A DNA stretch of 64,000 bases from the NCBI RefSeq assembly GCF_003063665.1, contig NZ_NESF01000009.1, positions 62,001 to 126,000 of the forward strand, read 5' to 3'. Under the pieces are notes generated by a model. It searched no databases. It saw only the letters and a program-made list of their open reading frames with translations, and was not told where the DNA came from. Each line of letters starts with the position of its first letter. The stretch's first letter is position 1. Shown here in pieces: positions 44,702 to 55,168 of the stretch. The translations under genes were made by a program, and so were the position numbers. The DNA comes from Limnohabitans sp. Hippo3. Its GTDB lineage: Bacteria; Pseudomonadota; Gammaproteobacteria; Burkholderiales; Burkholderiaceae_C.

Positions 44702-45709
44702 TCACTTCTTCTTGGCTACCACCCGCACCATCTCCAGGCACTGCTTGGCATAACCCCATTCGTTGTCGTACCAGGCCACGATTTTGACGAAACTCTTGTC
44801 AAGGGCAATGCCGGCCGTCGCGTCGAACACGCTGGCGCAGGGCTCACCCCGGAAGTCGGTAGAGACCACTTTTTCGTCGGTGTAACCCAGCACGCCTTTG
44901 AGGGCGCCTTCGCTTTGCGCTTTCATTTCGGCGCAGATATCGGCGTAGCTGGCATCGCTGTTCAGCTCCACGGTCAGGTCGACCACCGACACGTCAGAGG
45001 TGGGCACGCGGAAGGCCATGCCGGTGATCTTGCCCTTGATTTCGGGGATGACCACGCCCACGGCCTTGGCCGCGCCTGTGCTGCTGGGGATGATGTTTTC
45101 CAGAATGCCGCGTCCGCCGCGCCAGTCTTTGCGCGACGAGCCGTCCACCGTCATTTGGCTGGCGGTGGCGGCGTGCACCGTGGTCATCAAACCGCGCTTG
45201 ATGCCCCATTTGTCGTTGAGCACCTTGACCACGGGGGCCAGGCAGTTGGTGGTGCACGAAGCGTTCGAGATGATGGCTTCGCCTGCGTATTTTTTGTGAT
45301 TCACGCCGTAGACGAACATGGGGATGCTGTCTTTGGACGGGGCCGAGATCACGACTTTTTTGGCGCCCGCGGCCAGGTGCATCTGGCTGGTGGGCTCGGT
45401 CAGGTAGTGGCCGGTGCATTCGAGCACGATGTCCACACCCATCTGGCCCCAGCGCAGGTTGTGCGCGTCGCGCTCGTGCGAGAGTTTGATCTTCTTGCCG
45501 TTGACGATCAGGCTGTCTTCGGTGAAGTCCACCGTGCCATCAAAGCGGCCGTGCACGCTGTCGTACTTGAGCATGTAGGCCAGGTAGTCCGACGGCTTGG
45601 GGTCGTTGATGCCGACGATCTGGATGTCGTTGAAGCCGTGTTTGAGTGCAGCGCGCAGGGCTAGGCGGCCAATGCGCCCGAATCCGTTGATACCCAACTT
45701 GATGGTCAT
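44702..45709 (-). CDS. gap: Glyceraldehyde-3-phosphate dehydrogenase, copy 2
   Basis: 335 residues. [20 protein letters not shown], catalytic Cys in [12 protein letters not shown], His in [10 protein letters not shown]. Sits 139 bp downstream of transketolase on the same strand, an order seen in Calvin-cycle or pentose-phosphate gene groups. Two paralogues suggest separate catabolic and anabolic use or distinct regulation. The GTTACNAAACC motif lies 20 bp before its start. Confidence 0.96.
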   Translation of the reverse strand: MTIKLGINGFGRIGRLALRAALKHGFNDIQIVGINDPKPSDYLAYMLKYDSVHGRFDGTVDFTEDSLIVNGKKIKLSHERDAHNLRWGQMGVDIVLECTGHYLTEPTSQMHLAAGAKKVVISAPSKDSIPMFVYGVNHKKYAGEAIISNASCTTNCLAPVVKVLNDKWGIKRGLMTTVHAATASQMTVDGSSRKDWRGGRGILENIIPSSTGAAKAVGVVIPEIKGKITGMAFRVPTSDVSVVDLTVELNSDASYADICAEMKAQSEGALKGVLGYTDEKVVSTDFRGEPCASVFDATAGIALDKSFVKIVAWYDNEWGYAKQCLEMVRVVAKKK

Positions 45710-45729
45710 GGTGAAAGCCTCGGGATAAA

Positions 45730-45750
45730 GTTACTAAACCGTTACGTAAC
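45730..45750. promoter_or_regulatory. GTTAC-type repeats upstream of gap copy 2
   Basis: GTTACTAAACC (45730-45740) followed at once by the palindrome GTTACGTAAC (45741-45750). First word differs by one base from the operator-like arm upstream of gap copy 1. Overlap with the gap promoter is expected. Confidence 0.5.
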
Positions 45751-45796
45751 CGGATTGGAAATCAAAACCCTTGCATGGGCCTGATCACCTGAACCT

Positions 45797-45823
45797 GGTT
45801 TCAGCGCAGCCCGCGCTGAAACC
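45797..45823. terminator. Perfect 11-bp hairpin between tkt and gap copy 2
   Basis: GGTTTCAGCGC-AGCCC-GCGCTGAAACC, no T-run. May be a processing site or partial terminator that sets gap expression below tkt. Confidence 0.45.
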
Positions 45824-45848
45824 GTTCAGTGCCGGTCAATGGCCTGAA

Positions 45849-47900
45849 TTAGGCCTTGAGCAGCGCAGCGTGGACCGCGTCGGCCACGTTTTCGGCGGTG
45901 AAGCCGAAGTGTTTGAACAGCACAGGTGCGGGGGCCGATTCGCCGTAAGTGTCGATGCCCACCACGGCGGCGCAGCCGTATTTCCACCAGCCGTCGGTGG
46001 AGCCCATCTCGACCGCCACGCGGGGCAGGCCTTTGGGCAACACGCTTTGCTTGTATTCGGTGTCCTGGCGGTCAAACACGTTGGTGCTGGGCATGGAGAC
46101 CACGCGCACACCGATCTTGCGCTCGGCCAGCAGCTTTTGCGCGGCCAGGGCCAGCTGCACTTCAGAGCCGGTGGCGATGATCACGCCGTGGGTCTTCTTG
46201 ATGCCGACGTTTTCGGGCTCGGACAGCACATACGCGCCACGGCTGATGTCGCCCAGATCGCTCTTGGGCGAGTAGGCCAGGTTCTGGCGGCTGAGCAGCA
46301 GGGCCGAAGGACGGTTGGCGTTTTGCAGGGCCACGGCCCAGGCCACGGCGGTCTCGGCCGTGTCAGCGGGACGCCACACGTCCAGACCGGGGATCAGGCG
46401 CAGGCTGGCGGCGTGCTCGATCGACTGGTGGGTCGGGCCGTCTTCGCCCAGGCCAATGGAGTCGTGGGTGAAGACATGGATCACGCGCTGCTTCATCAGC
46501 GCGGCCATGCGGATGGCGTTGCGTGAATAGTCTGAGAAGGTCAGGAAAGTGCCGCCGTAAGGGATGTAGCCACCGTGCAGGGCCACGCCGTTCATGATGG
46601 CGGCCATGCCGAATTCGCGCACGCCGTAGTTGATGTGGCGACCAATCTTGGAGGCCCCTTCGGTAGCCGAGCCTTCAGCTGTCTTGACCACATCACCAGC
46701 CAAGTCCACGCGGAAGGCGGCGGTGCTCTTGGTGTTGGTCAGGTTGGAGCCGGTCAGGTCGGCCGAGCCGCCCAGCATTTCGGGCAGGGCGGCGGTGAAG
46801 GCTTCCAGCGCGATCTGGCTGGCCTTGCGGCTGGCCACGGTCTCGGCCTTGGTGTGGGCGGCGACCACGGCGTCGAACGCCACCTGGTTGAAGTTCTTCG
46901 GCAAGTCGCCCTTCATGCGGCGCACGAACTCTTTGGCTTCGGCCGGGAAGGCGGCTTTGTAAGCGGCAAAGGCGGTGTTCCAGGCGGCTTCACGGGCTTT
47001 GCCTGCGGCTTTGGCGTCCCAATCGGCATAGACCTCTTTGGGGATCTTGAAGGGCTCGTGGCCCCAGCCCAAGGCTTCGCGGGTGAGCTTGATTTCTTCA
47101 GCGCCCAGCGGTTCGCCGTGGGCCTTGGAGGTGCCCGCGCGGTTGGGCGAGCCTTTGCCAATTGCCGTCTTGCAGACGATCAGGGTGGGCTTGTCGGCGC
47201 TGTGCTTGGCCGAGGCAATCGCTTTGGAGATGGCAGCAGCGTCGTGGCCATCCACGGCGTCGATCACGTTCCAGCCGCAGGCGGCAAAGCGCTGGGGCGT
47301 GTTGTCGATGAACCAAGGGGCCACTTGGCCGTCGATGGAGATGCCGTTGTCGTCGTACAAGGCAATCAGCTTGTTCAGCTTCCAGGCGCCGGCCAAGGCC
47401 ACGGCTTCGTGGCTGATACCTTCCATCAGGCAGCCATCACCCAAGAACACATAGGTGTGATGGTTGACGATCTTGTGGCCATCCTTGTTGAATTCGGCGG
47501 CCAGCATTTTTTCGGCCAGCGCCATGCCCACGGCGTTGGTGATGCCCTGACCCAGCGGGCCGGTGGTGGTTTCCACGCCGGGGGTCACGCCCACTTCGGG
47601 GTGACCGGCGGTTTTGCTGTGCAGTTGGCGGAAATTCTTGATTTCTTCGATCGGCAGTTTGTAGCCGGTCAGGTGCAGCACCGAATAGATCAGCATCGAA
47701 GCGTGGCCGTTGGACAGCACAAAGCGGTCGCGGTTGGCCCAATGCGGGTTGGCAGGGTTGTGTTGCAGGTGATCGCCCCACAGCGCCACAGCCATGTCGG
47801 CCATGCCCATGGGGGCACCGGGGTGACCGGAGTTGGCTTGTTGGACGGCGTCCATTGCGAGGGCGCGGATGGCGTTCGCCATTTGCTGTGTATTGGCCAT
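45849..47900 (-). CDS. tkt: Transketolase
   Basis: 683 residues. Thiamine-diphosphate motif [13 protein letters not shown] and the C-terminal domains (pyrimidine-binding [20 protein letters not shown]) are intact. Transfers two-carbon ketol groups in the pentose-phosphate (or Calvin) pathway. Same strand as gap copy 2, 139 bp upstream, with a hairpin and operator-like repeats between. Upstream region to the Rieske gene is 92 bp. Confidence 0.96.
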   Translation of the reverse strand: MANTQQMANAIRALAMDAVQQANSGHPGAPMGMADMAVALWGDHLQHNPANPHWANRDRFVLSNGHASMLIYSVLHLTGYKLPIEEIKNFRQLHSKTAGHPEVGVTPGVETTTGPLGQGITNAVGMALAEKMLAAEFNKDGHKIVNHHTYVFLGDGCLMEGISHEAVALAGAWKLNKLIALYDDNGISIDGQVAPWFIDNTPQRFAACGWNVIDAVDGHDAAAISKAIASAKHSADKPTLIVCKTAIGKGSPNRAGTSKAHGEPLGAEEIKLTREALGWGHEPFKIPKEVYADWDAKAAGKAREAAWNTAFAAYKAAFPAEAKEFVRRMKGDLPKNFNQVAFDAVVAAHTKAETVASRKASQIALEAFTAALPEMLGGSADLTGSNLTNTKSTAAFRVDLAGDVVKTAEGSATEGASKIGRHINYGVREFGMAAIMNGVALHGGYIPYGGTFLTFSDYSRNAIRMAALMKQRVIHVFTHDSIGLGEDGPTHQSIEHAASLRLIPGLDVWRPADTAETAVAWAVALQNANRPSALLLSRQNLAYSPKSDLGDISRGAYVLSEPENVGIKKTHGVIIATGSEVQLALAAQKLLAERKIGVRVVSMPSTNVFDRQDTEYKQSVLPKGLPRVAVEMGSTDGWWKYGCAAVVGIDTYGESAPAPVLFKHFGFTAENVADAVHAALLKA

Positions 47901-47992
47901 GAGGGGACAACTCCGGTGATGAATTCGGGAAAACCCGTGATTTTAGCGGTTGTCCATCGTGTGGCGCTGCGCTTGCAGCGCGTTCGCCGGTC

Positions 47993-49087
47993 TCAGGGTT
48001 GGGCCTCGCTTTGTTGCCGCGCCAGCACGTAGCGGCGCATGGCCACAGCGGGAGCATCAGCGGCCACTGAAAATTCGTACAAATCCTCAGCCGGTGTGTT
48101 GGCCAAGGCAAGTTCCTGCAAGGCCAGGCCGTCCACGTCTTCTTGAAAAGCCATAAACAGCTGATCGTGCATGAAGCGTGTGGTGGCCGTGTCCTCCAAA
48201 GCAAAATCACGTCCGTGCACGATGAAGTAATGGGTGCTGGTGGCGGTTTCGGGCGTGGGCATGTGTGCGGTGCGGATGCGAAATTGCGGGCGTTCGGTTT
48301 CGGGCAAATGACAGTCGTAGAAGGTCACCGAGACTTCATGCAACCCGAGGCTGCGGAACTCTGAGCGCACGATGCGGGCAGCCTGGCCCTGTCCGGTCAA
48401 GCCTGTGGGAATGGCCCATACCGGGGGCAAGGTGGTGGGCACCACGTTGCGCAACAAGGCAAATTGACCATCACCGATGACGCTTTCAAAGGTCGCTTTG
48501 GCGTAATCGGGCGTCCCAAAACTTTTGGCGTGCAAAAAGCTCAAATGTGTCAGGTCCAGCAGGTTTTCGTGCAAGCGCACATAACTGCCTTGAAGGCTCA
48601 GATAGCCTTGTGAGCGCTCCCACTCGGCACTTTCCATCCAGTCTTGTGGCGGCAGCTTGGACAGGTCGGCATGCTCGGCCTCGCCCATCCAAACCCAGAC
48701 CACTGTACCGCGCTCGTGGGTGCGGTAGGACCGGATCCCCACGTTTTTGGGGCAGTTGGCTTGTGACGGGACTTCGATGCAATCGCCTTCGGCGTTGAAG
48801 CGCAGTCCGTGGTAGCCGCACACGATGGCGTCTTGGTCCAGCGTACCGGCCGACAATGGCATGGAGCGGTGCGGGCAGCGGTCTTCGAGCGCCACCACGC
48901 GGCCGTCGCTCGCGCGGAAAAAAACCAAACGTCGGCCCAGCAGGGTGCGGGCAAGCAGCTGGTCTTTGATCTCCTCCCCAAAGGCGGCCACGTACCAGTC
49001 GTTCATGACAAATGGTGTGTGCCGATCGGCCAGGCGCTGTGAGGCGTTTTGTACGGCGGTGATGACGTTGATGTGGGGGCGTGTCAT
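47993..49087 (-). CDS. Rieske non-haem iron oxygenase
   Basis: 364 residues. Start at 49087 has a good ribosome site (CAGGAGACAAACCCC). N-terminal Rieske [2Fe-2S] domain: CPHRSMPLSAGTLDQDAIVC then GYHG, i.e. CxH-x17-CxxH. C-terminal catalytic domain with the iron site ENLLDLTHLSFLH (D/HxxxH-type). Relatives are vanillate O-demethylase-type oxygenases acting on aromatics. No reductase gene is beside it, so electron transfer must come from elsewhere. Substrate unknown. Confidence 0.88.
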   Translation of the reverse strand: MTRPHINVITAVQNASQRLADRHTPFVMNDWYVAAFGEEIKDQLLARTLLGRRLVFFRASDGRVVALEDRCPHRSMPLSAGTLDQDAIVCGYHGLRFNAEGDCIEVPSQANCPKNVGIRSYRTHERGTVVWVWMGEAEHADLSKLPPQDWMESAEWERSQGYLSLQGSYVRLHENLLDLTHLSFLHAKSFGTPDYAKATFESVIGDGQFALLRNVVPTTLPPVWAIPTGLTGQGQAARIVRSEFRSLGLHEVSVTFYDCHLPETERPQFRIRTAHMPTPETATSTHYFIVHGRDFALEDTATTRFMHDQLFMAFQEDVDGLALQELALANTPAEDLYEFSVAADAPAVAMRRYVLARQQSEAQP

Positions 49088-49210
49088 GGGGTTTGTCTCC
49101 TGGAGGCGGCCTGGCGCATCCGCTGCGACCGGCCTGCATGTTGAAGTTTAGATCGTGGTATCTGACTTGGGCTGTCCCGGGAGCGCCCGCTGCCGTGGCA
49201 ACATCCGGGG

Positions 49211-49990
49211 ATGTCGTCCTCATTTGCCTCCCCGCCGCCAGCCCCCTCGCTCAGCGCCAAACCACCCGCCCAGGCCATGGTCCTGGCCGCAGGCCGGGGC
49301 GAGCGCATGCGTCCCCTAACCGACGCCACCCCCAAACCCATGCTGCCCTTGCGCGGCCAGCCGCTCATGCAGTGGCCCATGCAAGGCCTGGCGCGTGGCG
49401 GCTTCACCCGCCAGCTGGTCAATACCGCCTGGCTGGGCGAGCAGATCCCGGCGTACTTTGGCGACCGTGTCACCTGGCCCGGCTTGCCCGAGGTGCAGAT
49501 CAGCTACTCCCATGAAGGCCAGGACTTTGGCCAGGCGCTGGAGACCGCAGGCGGCATCGTGCGTGCCCTGCCCCTGCTGGATGAGGTGTTTTGGGTGGTG
49601 GCGGGGGATGTGTTCGCACCCGACTTTGTGTTCACGGCGCAGGCGGTGCAGCGTTTTGCCGCCAGTCCGGCGCTGGCCCATCTGTGGCTGGTGCCCAATC
49701 CGACGCACAACCCGGGCGGCGACTTTGGCCTGTCGGCCACGGGTCAGGTGTTTAACCTGCCCAAAGGGGCGGCGGGCCGTGACCACACCTTCAGCACCAT
49801 CGCACTCTACAAACGGGCCTTTTTTGACGATTGCGGCCTGCCTGCGGGCAACCCCCAAGGCGTCGCGCTGGCGCTGGCGCCCTTGCTGCGTGAGGCCATG
49901 GACCGGGGGCAGGTGACGGGCGAGGTGTATGCGGGCGACTGGACCGATGTGGGCACGCCGGAGCGGTTGGCGCAGCTCAACCAGAGCTAG
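49211..49990 (+). CDS. murU: N-acetylmuramate alpha-1-phosphate uridylyltransferase
   Basis: 259 residues. The nucleotidyltransferase signature MVLAAGRGERMRPLT with the Lys in TPKPMLPL, and the metal-binding Asp in VVAGDVF. MurU makes UDP-MurNAc from MurNAc-1-phosphate in the cell-wall recycling shortcut with AmgK, whose gene is here at 60486. A 22-residue Pro/Ser-rich N-terminal extension is present; a start at the internal ATG 49277 is possible. Divergent from the Rieske gene and followed by pepP. Confidence 0.85.
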   Translation: MSSSFASPPPAPSLSAKPPAQAMVLAAGRGERMRPLTDATPKPMLPLRGQPLMQWPMQGLARGGFTRQLVNTAWLGEQIPAYFGDRVTWPGLPEVQISYSHEGQDFGQALETAGGIVRALPLLDEVFWVVAGDVFAPDFVFTAQAVQRFAASPALAHLWLVPNPTHNPGGDFGLSATGQVFNLPKGAAGRDHTFSTIALYKRAFFDDCGLPAGNPQGVALALAPLLREAMDRGQVTGEVYAGDWTDVGTPERLAQLNQS

Positions 49991-50053
49991 GTCAGCCTCC
50001 CACGCGACACATGCGGGTGTCTCCTGTTGTGGGCGGCCTCCTACAATGTTCTG

Positions 50054-51442
50054 ATGACCTCCAACACGATCTACTCTCAACGCCGTGCCCGCCTCGCTGC
50101 CCAATTGGGCGCAGGCGGTATCGCCATCATCCCCACCGCGCCCGAGCGTCAGCGCAACCGCGACAGCGATTACCTGTACCGGCACGACAGCTACTTTTAT
50201 TACCTGACCGGTTTCACCGAGCCGCACGCGACTTTGGTGATCACGGCCGAGGGCGAGTGCACGCTGTTTTGCCAGCCCAAAGATCTGGAGCGCGAAATCT
50301 GGGACGGCATACGCTTGGGGCCAGACGCGGCACCCGCTGCTTTGGGCGTGAACCGGGCCTTGCCCATTGGCGAGATGGCCGCGCAGATGTCCAAACTGCT
50401 GGAAAACCGCAGCACCGTTTGGTACCCCTTTGCCATCCACACCGGGCTGGAAAGCTTGGTGAACGGCTGGCTGCAGTCGGTGCGTGCGCGGGTGCGTTAC
50501 GGCGCTTTGTGCCCCGAGCAGCAACGTGACCTGTGCAGCCTGCTCGACGAGATGCGCATGGTGAAAGACGCGCACGAGCAGGACATCATGCGCCGCGCCA
50601 GCGCCATCAGCGCCCGCGCCCACATACGCGCCATGCAGCGCAGCGCCGCCATGCTGCGTGCGGGGCAAGAGGTGCGCGAATACCACCTGGACGCCGAGTT
50701 GCTGCACGAGTTCCGCCAAAGCGGCTCGCAGTACCCGGCTTATGGCTCCATCGTGGCGGGCGGTGCCAATGCCTGCGTGCTGCACTACCGTGCCGACACG
50801 GCTTTGATCCAAAACGGCGACCTGGTGTTGATCGACGCCGGTTGTGAACTGGATGGTTACGCCAGCGATATCACCCGCACCTTCCCGGCCAACGGCACAT
50901 TCACCGGGCCGCAGCGCGCTTTGTACGACCTGGTGCTGGCCTCGCAAGACGCGGCCGTGGCCGCCACCCAAGCGGGCGCCCGTTTTGTCGATCCGCACGA
51001 GGCCACCGTGGCCGTGCTGGCGCAGGGACTGCTCGATGTCGGCCTGCTCGACAAGAACAAGGTCGGCAACGCGCAAGATGTCATCGCCAACCGCAGCTAC
51101 TTCCAGTTTTACATGCACCGCACCGGCCACTGGTTGGGCATGGATGTGCACGATTGCGGCAGCTATGTGGAGCCCTCGCAGGTGGGCCAGATCAACGAAC
51201 GCCAAGACCCGCTGAGCGGCGAGATCATCAAGGACCGCCCCAGCCGCATTCTGCAGCCGGGCATGGTGCTGACCATCGAGCCGGGCTTGTATGTGCGCCC
51301 GGCACCCGGCGTGCCCGAAAAGTTCCACAACATCGGCATCCGCATCGAAGACGACGCCATCGTGACCGCCACGGGCTGCGAGTTGATCACGCGCGGTGTG
51401 CCGGTCAAGGCAGACGAGATCGAAGCCTTGATGCGGGGCTGA
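50054..51442 (+). CDS. pepP: Xaa-Pro aminopeptidase (aminopeptidase P)
   Basis: 462 residues from the ATG at 50054. N-terminal domain starts RRARLAAQLG and YLYRHDSYFYYLTGF; the pita-bread catalytic domain has the metal ligands in LVLIDAGCELDGYASDITRTF (two Asp), HRTGHWLGMDVHDCG (His) and TIEPGLY, IRIEDD (Glu). Removes N-terminal residues before proline in the cytosol. 63 bp after murU, followed 7 bp later by the MOSC gene, so these may be one operon. Confidence 0.95.
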   Translation: MTSNTIYSQRRARLAAQLGAGGIAIIPTAPERQRNRDSDYLYRHDSYFYYLTGFTEPHATLVITAEGECTLFCQPKDLEREIWDGIRLGPDAAPAALGVNRALPIGEMAAQMSKLLENRSTVWYPFAIHTGLESLVNGWLQSVRARVRYGALCPEQQRDLCSLLDEMRMVKDAHEQDIMRRASAISARAHIRAMQRSAAMLRAGQEVREYHLDAELLHEFRQSGSQYPAYGSIVAGGANACVLHYRADTALIQNGDLVLIDAGCELDGYASDITRTFPANGTFTGPQRALYDLVLASQDAAVAATQAGARFVDPHEATVAVLAQGLLDVGLLDKNKVGNAQDVIANRSYFQFYMHRTGHWLGMDVHDCGSYVEPSQVGQINERQDPLSGEIIKDRPSRILQPGMVLTIEPGLYVRPAPGVPEKFHNIGIRIEDDAIVTATGCELITRGVPVKADEIEALMRG

Positions 51443-51449
51443 GCGGCCC

Positions 51450-52055
51450 ATGCCGCCGAGTTCGCCGCCGGGTTTTTCAGGCACGCTGCTTGCCATCCAG
51501 ACCGGCCGGGTGCGCCCGCTGGTGGTGGGCGGGCGCAAGCTGATGTCGGCCATTGGCAAAACCACCGTCGCAGGCCCCATCGAGGTCGGGGTGCTGGGCT
51601 TGGCCGGTGACGAGCAAGCCGACTTGTCGGTGCATGGGGGCCTCGGCAAAGCGGTGTACGCCTTGCCGTCGGAACACCTGCCCTGGTGGCAGGCGCAGCG
51701 GCAGGCCCAGGGTGTGACGATGTTCGATGAAGCCTTGGCACCGGGCTTTTTGGGTGAAAACCTGAGCCTGCAAGGCGTGCTCGAACAAGACCTTTTTGTG
51801 GGTGATTGTTTGGACTTTGGTGATGTGGTTTTGCGCGTGACCCAGCCACGCGAGCCCTGCGGCAAATTCAATGCCGTCATGGGCTACGCCCAGGCCGCCA
51901 AGGACATGGTTCAAAGCGGGCGCTGCGGCTTTTATTTGGCGGTGGACCAGCCGGGTCGTTTGCAAGCCGGTGCGTCTTTTCAGATCATTCCAGGGCAACG
52001 CTCGGTCAGCGTGGCGCAGGCCTTGCAGCACAAAGCCTGGAAGCATTTGCGCTGA
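51450..52055 (+). CDS. MOSC-domain protein (YiiM-like)
   Basis: 201 residues. MOSC domain about 40-175, with DLSVHGGLGKAVYALP and the Cys in TQPREPCGKFN that in this superfamily binds sulfur or molybdenum cofactor. Members such as YiiM reduce N-hydroxylated bases. Gene order pepP then MOSC with 7 bp spacing suggests cotranscription. Substrate not predictable from sequence. Confidence 0.85.
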   Translation: MPPSSPPGFSGTLLAIQTGRVRPLVVGGRKLMSAIGKTTVAGPIEVGVLGLAGDEQADLSVHGGLGKAVYALPSEHLPWWQAQRQAQGVTMFDEALAPGFLGENLSLQGVLEQDLFVGDCLDFGDVVLRVTQPREPCGKFNAVMGYAQAAKDMVQSGRCGFYLAVDQPGRLQAGASFQIIPGQRSVSVAQALQHKAWKHLR

Positions 52056-52267
52056 ACAGTCGCCATTTCGCCCTTCATTTGTGCGCAAAAGTCAAAAGCC
52101 AACTCACTGGCGAAGGGCATTACCCAGGCCTTGCGCGTTGAATGCGGGGTCTACAATGAAAATACCGCCTGACTATCGCCCTGGATGTTGACAAATTCTT
52201 TGCCATCCAGATCCGTTGTCGAACCCCGGCAACCCCGACAGCACATCCCTACAACGGAGCCAAAACA

Positions 52268-54571
52268 ATGACCAACAAGGTCCAAGCCGAAGAAAAACGC
52301 GCCCAGCTGCGCAAAGCCGCACTCGAATACCACGAGTTCCCCACCCCCGGCAAGATCGCCATCGCCCCGACCAAGCAACTGGTCAACCAGCACGACCTGG
52401 CGCTGGCCTATTCGCCCGGCGTGGCAGCCCCTTGCGAAGAAATCGTCAAGGACCCCGGCAACGCCTTCAAGTACACCAGCCGGGGCAACCTGGTGGGCGT
52501 GGTGACCAACGGCACCGCCGTGCTGGGCCTGGGCGACATCGGCCCGCTGGCCAGCAAGCCGGTCATGGAAGGCAAGGGGGTGCTGTTCAAGAAGTTTTCG
52601 GGCATCGACGTGTTCGACATCGAGATCAACGAAAAAGACCCGGACAAACTGGTCGAGATCATCGCCTCGCTGGAGCCGACCTTTGGCGGCATCAACCTCG
52701 AAGACATCAAGGCCCCGGACTGCTTCTACATCGAGCGCAAGTTGCGCGAGCGCATGAAGATCCCGGTCTTCCACGACGACCAGCACGGCACCGCCATCGT
52801 GGTGGGCGCGGCCATCCTGAACGGCCTGAAGATCGTGGGCAAAGACCCCAAAAAGATCAAACTGGTCACCTCGGGCGCGGGCGCAGCGGCCCTGGCTTGC
52901 CTGGGTTTGCTGGTCAAGCTGGGCATCCCGCGCGAAAACATCTGGGTCACCGACCTGGCGGGTGTGGTCTACGAAGGCCGCACCGAGTTGATGGACGAAG
53001 ACAAGATCCAGTTCGTGCAAAAGACCGATCTGCGCACGCTGCGCGAAGTGATCGCCGGAGCCGACGTGTTCCTGGGCCTGTCGGCCGGGGGCGTGCTCAA
53101 GCAGGACATGGTCCAGTCCATGGCCGCCAAGCCGCTGATTTTTGCGTTGGCCAACCCCAACCCCGAAATCGACCCGGCCGATGTGAAGGCCGTACGCGAC
53201 GACGCCATCATGGCCACGGGCCGCACCGATTACCCCAATCAGGTCAACAACGTCCTGTGCTTCCCCTACATCTTCCGGGGCGCACTGGACTCGGGCGCGA
53301 CCACCATCACGCTGGAAATGGAAATCGCGGCCGTGCACGCCATTGCCGAGCTGGCGCAGGCCGAACAAAGCGAAGTGGTGGCCGCGGCCTATGTGGGCGA
53401 GCCCCTGGCCTTTGGCCCCGAATACCTCATCCCCAAGCCGTTCGACCCGCGCCTGATGATGAAGATCGCGCCCGCCGTGGCGAAAGCCGCTGCTGAAAGC
53501 GGCGTGGCCCTGCGTCCGATCAAAGACCTGGACGCTTACCGCGAAAAACTGCAAGGCTTTGTCTACGCCTCGGGCACCATGATGAAGCCGATTTTCACGG
53601 CCGCCAAACGCGCCCTGAAAAAACGCATCGCCTACAGCGAGGGCGAGGAAGAGCGCGTGTTGCGTGCCGCGCAGATCGTGGTGGACGAGGGCATTGCCCG
53701 CCCCACGCTGATCGGCCGACCCGCCGTGATCGCCGAGCGCATCGAGAAATTCGGCCTGCGCCTGAAGGAAGAGCTGGACTACGACGTGGTCAACGTCGAA
53801 ATGGACCACCGCTACCGCGATTTCTGGCAGACCTACCACCGCATGACCGAGCGCAAAGGCATCACCCAGCAGATCGCCAAGATCGAGATGCGCCGTCGTT
53901 TGTCGCTGATTGGCGCCATGTTGCTGCACAAAGGCGACGTGGACGGCATGATTTGCGGCACTTGGGGCACCAACCCCATGCACCTGAACTACATCGACCA
54001 GGTGGTGGGCAAGCGCAAAGGCGTCAACACCTTCGCCTGCATGAATGGCTTGATGTTGCCGGGCCGTCAGGTGTTCATGGTCGACACCCATGTGAATTAC
54101 GACCCCACGGCCGAGCAGTTGGCGGAGTTCACCATTTTGGCGGCCGAAGAAATGCGCCGTTTTGGCATCCAGCCCAAGGCGGCTTTGTTGTCGCACTCCA
54201 ACTTTGGCTCGTCGAACCAGCCCAGCGCCGTCAAGATGCGGCAGGTTTTGGACTTGTTGCGCCAGAACGCGCCTTGGCTGGAAGTGGACGGTGAAATGCA
54301 CGGTGACGTGGCCCTGGACGCCGCAGCACGCCAGGCCCTCATGCCCAACAGCAGCCTGATCGGCGACGCGAATTTGTTGGTTTTGCCAAACATTGATGCT
54401 GCCAACATCGCCTACAACCTGCTCAAGACCGCAGCCGGTGGCAACATCGCTGTGGGGCCTGTTTTGCTGGGTGCGGCCAAACCGGTCCACATCCTCACGC
54501 CGAGCACCACAGTTAGACGGATCGTGAACATGACCGCCCTGACGGTGGCCGATGCCAACGCAGCGCGTTAA
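52268..54571 (+). CDS. maeB: NADP-dependent malic enzyme with phosphotransacetylase-like domain
   Basis: 767 residues. Malic-enzyme part about 1-430: [12 protein letters not shown], the catalytic-Lys region [27 protein letters not shown] and the NADP site [17 protein letters not shown]-terminal half (about 440-767: [20 protein letters not shown] ... [16 protein letters not shown]) is a phosphotransacetylase-like, usually regulatory domain. Converts malate to pyruvate plus CO2 with NADPH. Start after ACGGAGCCAAAACA. Single gene. Confidence 0.96.
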   Translation: MTNKVQAEEKRAQLRKAALEYHEFPTPGKIAIAPTKQLVNQHDLALAYSPGVAAPCEEIVKDPGNAFKYTSRGNLVGVVTNGTAVLGLGDIGPLASKPVMEGKGVLFKKFSGIDVFDIEINEKDPDKLVEIIASLEPTFGGINLEDIKAPDCFYIERKLRERMKIPVFHDDQHGTAIVVGAAILNGLKIVGKDPKKIKLVTSGAGAAALACLGLLVKLGIPRENIWVTDLAGVVYEGRTELMDEDKIQFVQKTDLRTLREVIAGADVFLGLSAGGVLKQDMVQSMAAKPLIFALANPNPEIDPADVKAVRDDAIMATGRTDYPNQVNNVLCFPYIFRGALDSGATTITLEMEIAAVHAIAELAQAEQSEVVAAAYVGEPLAFGPEYLIPKPFDPRLMMKIAPAVAKAAAESGVALRPIKDLDAYREKLQGFVYASGTMMKPIFTAAKRALKKRIAYSEGEEERVLRAAQIVVDEGIARPTLIGRPAVIAERIEKFGLRLKEELDYDVVNVEMDHRYRDFWQTYHRMTERKGITQQIAKIEMRRRLSLIGAMLLHKGDVDGMICGTWGTNPMHLNYIDQVVGKRKGVNTFACMNGLMLPGRQVFMVDTHVNYDPTAEQLAEFTILAAEEMRRFGIQPKAALLSHSNFGSSNQPSAVKMRQVLDLLRQNAPWLEVDGEMHGDVALDAAARQALMPNSSLIGDANLLVLPNIDAANIAYNLLKTAAGGNIAVGPVLLGAAKPVHILTPSTTVRRIVNMTALTVADANAAR

Positions 54572-54604
54572 GGCATAAAACAAGAGTCTGTGCTCACTTA
54601 AAGC

Positions 54605-54656
54605 GCGAATGTCCGGACAGATTTTGCCTGTTTATTGGGCATTCGCTTGCTTTTTT
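54605..54656 (+). terminator. Possible terminator after maeB
   Basis: GCGAATG ... CATTCGC (28-nt loop) followed by TTGCTTTTTT. Long loop makes it moderate. Confidence 0.5.
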
Positions 54657-54725
54657 ATGTCGTTTGCCTCACACTAGCGCCTTCGAGTGTTCGGGTTAAC
54701 CCGGGGACTTCTGAAAGGTGTTTTC

Positions 54726-55139
54726 ATGAAGGTGGCGCGACAATTCGCCTCCCTGCAGCGCTGGTTACTGGTGCTTTTGGGGTTGATGTGTTCAATTTGC
54801 ACTGTTTTGGTGCAAGCCCGTCCAGCCACCGATGCCCAAACTTTACCCGTTGTGCGGGTGACAGATTTGCCGCGAGAAGGCCAAGAAACGTACCAACTCA
54901 TCCGCAAGGGCGGTCCTTTTCCCTATGAAAAGGACGGGACGGTTTTTGGCAATCGCGAGCGACTTCTGCCCCGCGAAGCGCGGGGGTTTTACCGTGAATA
55001 CACCGTCAGAACACCCGGGTTGAAGCACCGGGGAGCGCGGCGCATCGTTTGCGGTGGCCAAATTCCTCGTGATCCACAGACCTGTTACTACACACAAGAC
55101 CATTACGCGAGTTTTCGCATGATTGTCGACAAGCCTTGA
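54726..55139 (+). CDS. Secreted guanyl-type ribonuclease (barnase/RNase Sa family)
   Basis: 137 residues from the ATG at 54726. Signal peptide RWLLVLLGLMCSICTVLVQA; mature domain has the microbial RNase pattern GGPFPYEKDGTVFGNRE (guanine-binding), the Glu/Arg region FYREYTVRTPG and the His in YYTQDHYASFRM. Cuts single-stranded RNA 3' of guanosine, probably outside the cell or in the periplasm. Its partner, a barstar-type inhibitor, starts 29 bp downstream, so the pair is a toxin with cytoplasmic self-protection. Confidence 0.85.
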   Translation: MKVARQFASLQRWLLVLLGLMCSICTVLVQARPATDAQTLPVVRVTDLPREGQETYQLIRKGGPFPYEKDGTVFGNRERLLPREARGFYREYTVRTPGLKHRGARRIVCGGQIPRDPQTCYYTQDHYASFRMIVDKP

Positions 55140-55168
55140 TTTTTTGACTCTAGAGAAAGACCACGGAG

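Noticed and set aside
49316-51880. 854-codon minus-strand frame opposite murU, pepP and the MOSC gene
   Set aside because: Spans three well-supported genes on the other strand; His/Gln/Ala-rich shadow composition.
52151-54583. 810-codon minus-strand frame opposite maeB
   Set aside because: Full antisense shadow of maeB with typical His/Val/Gly-rich nonsense composition.
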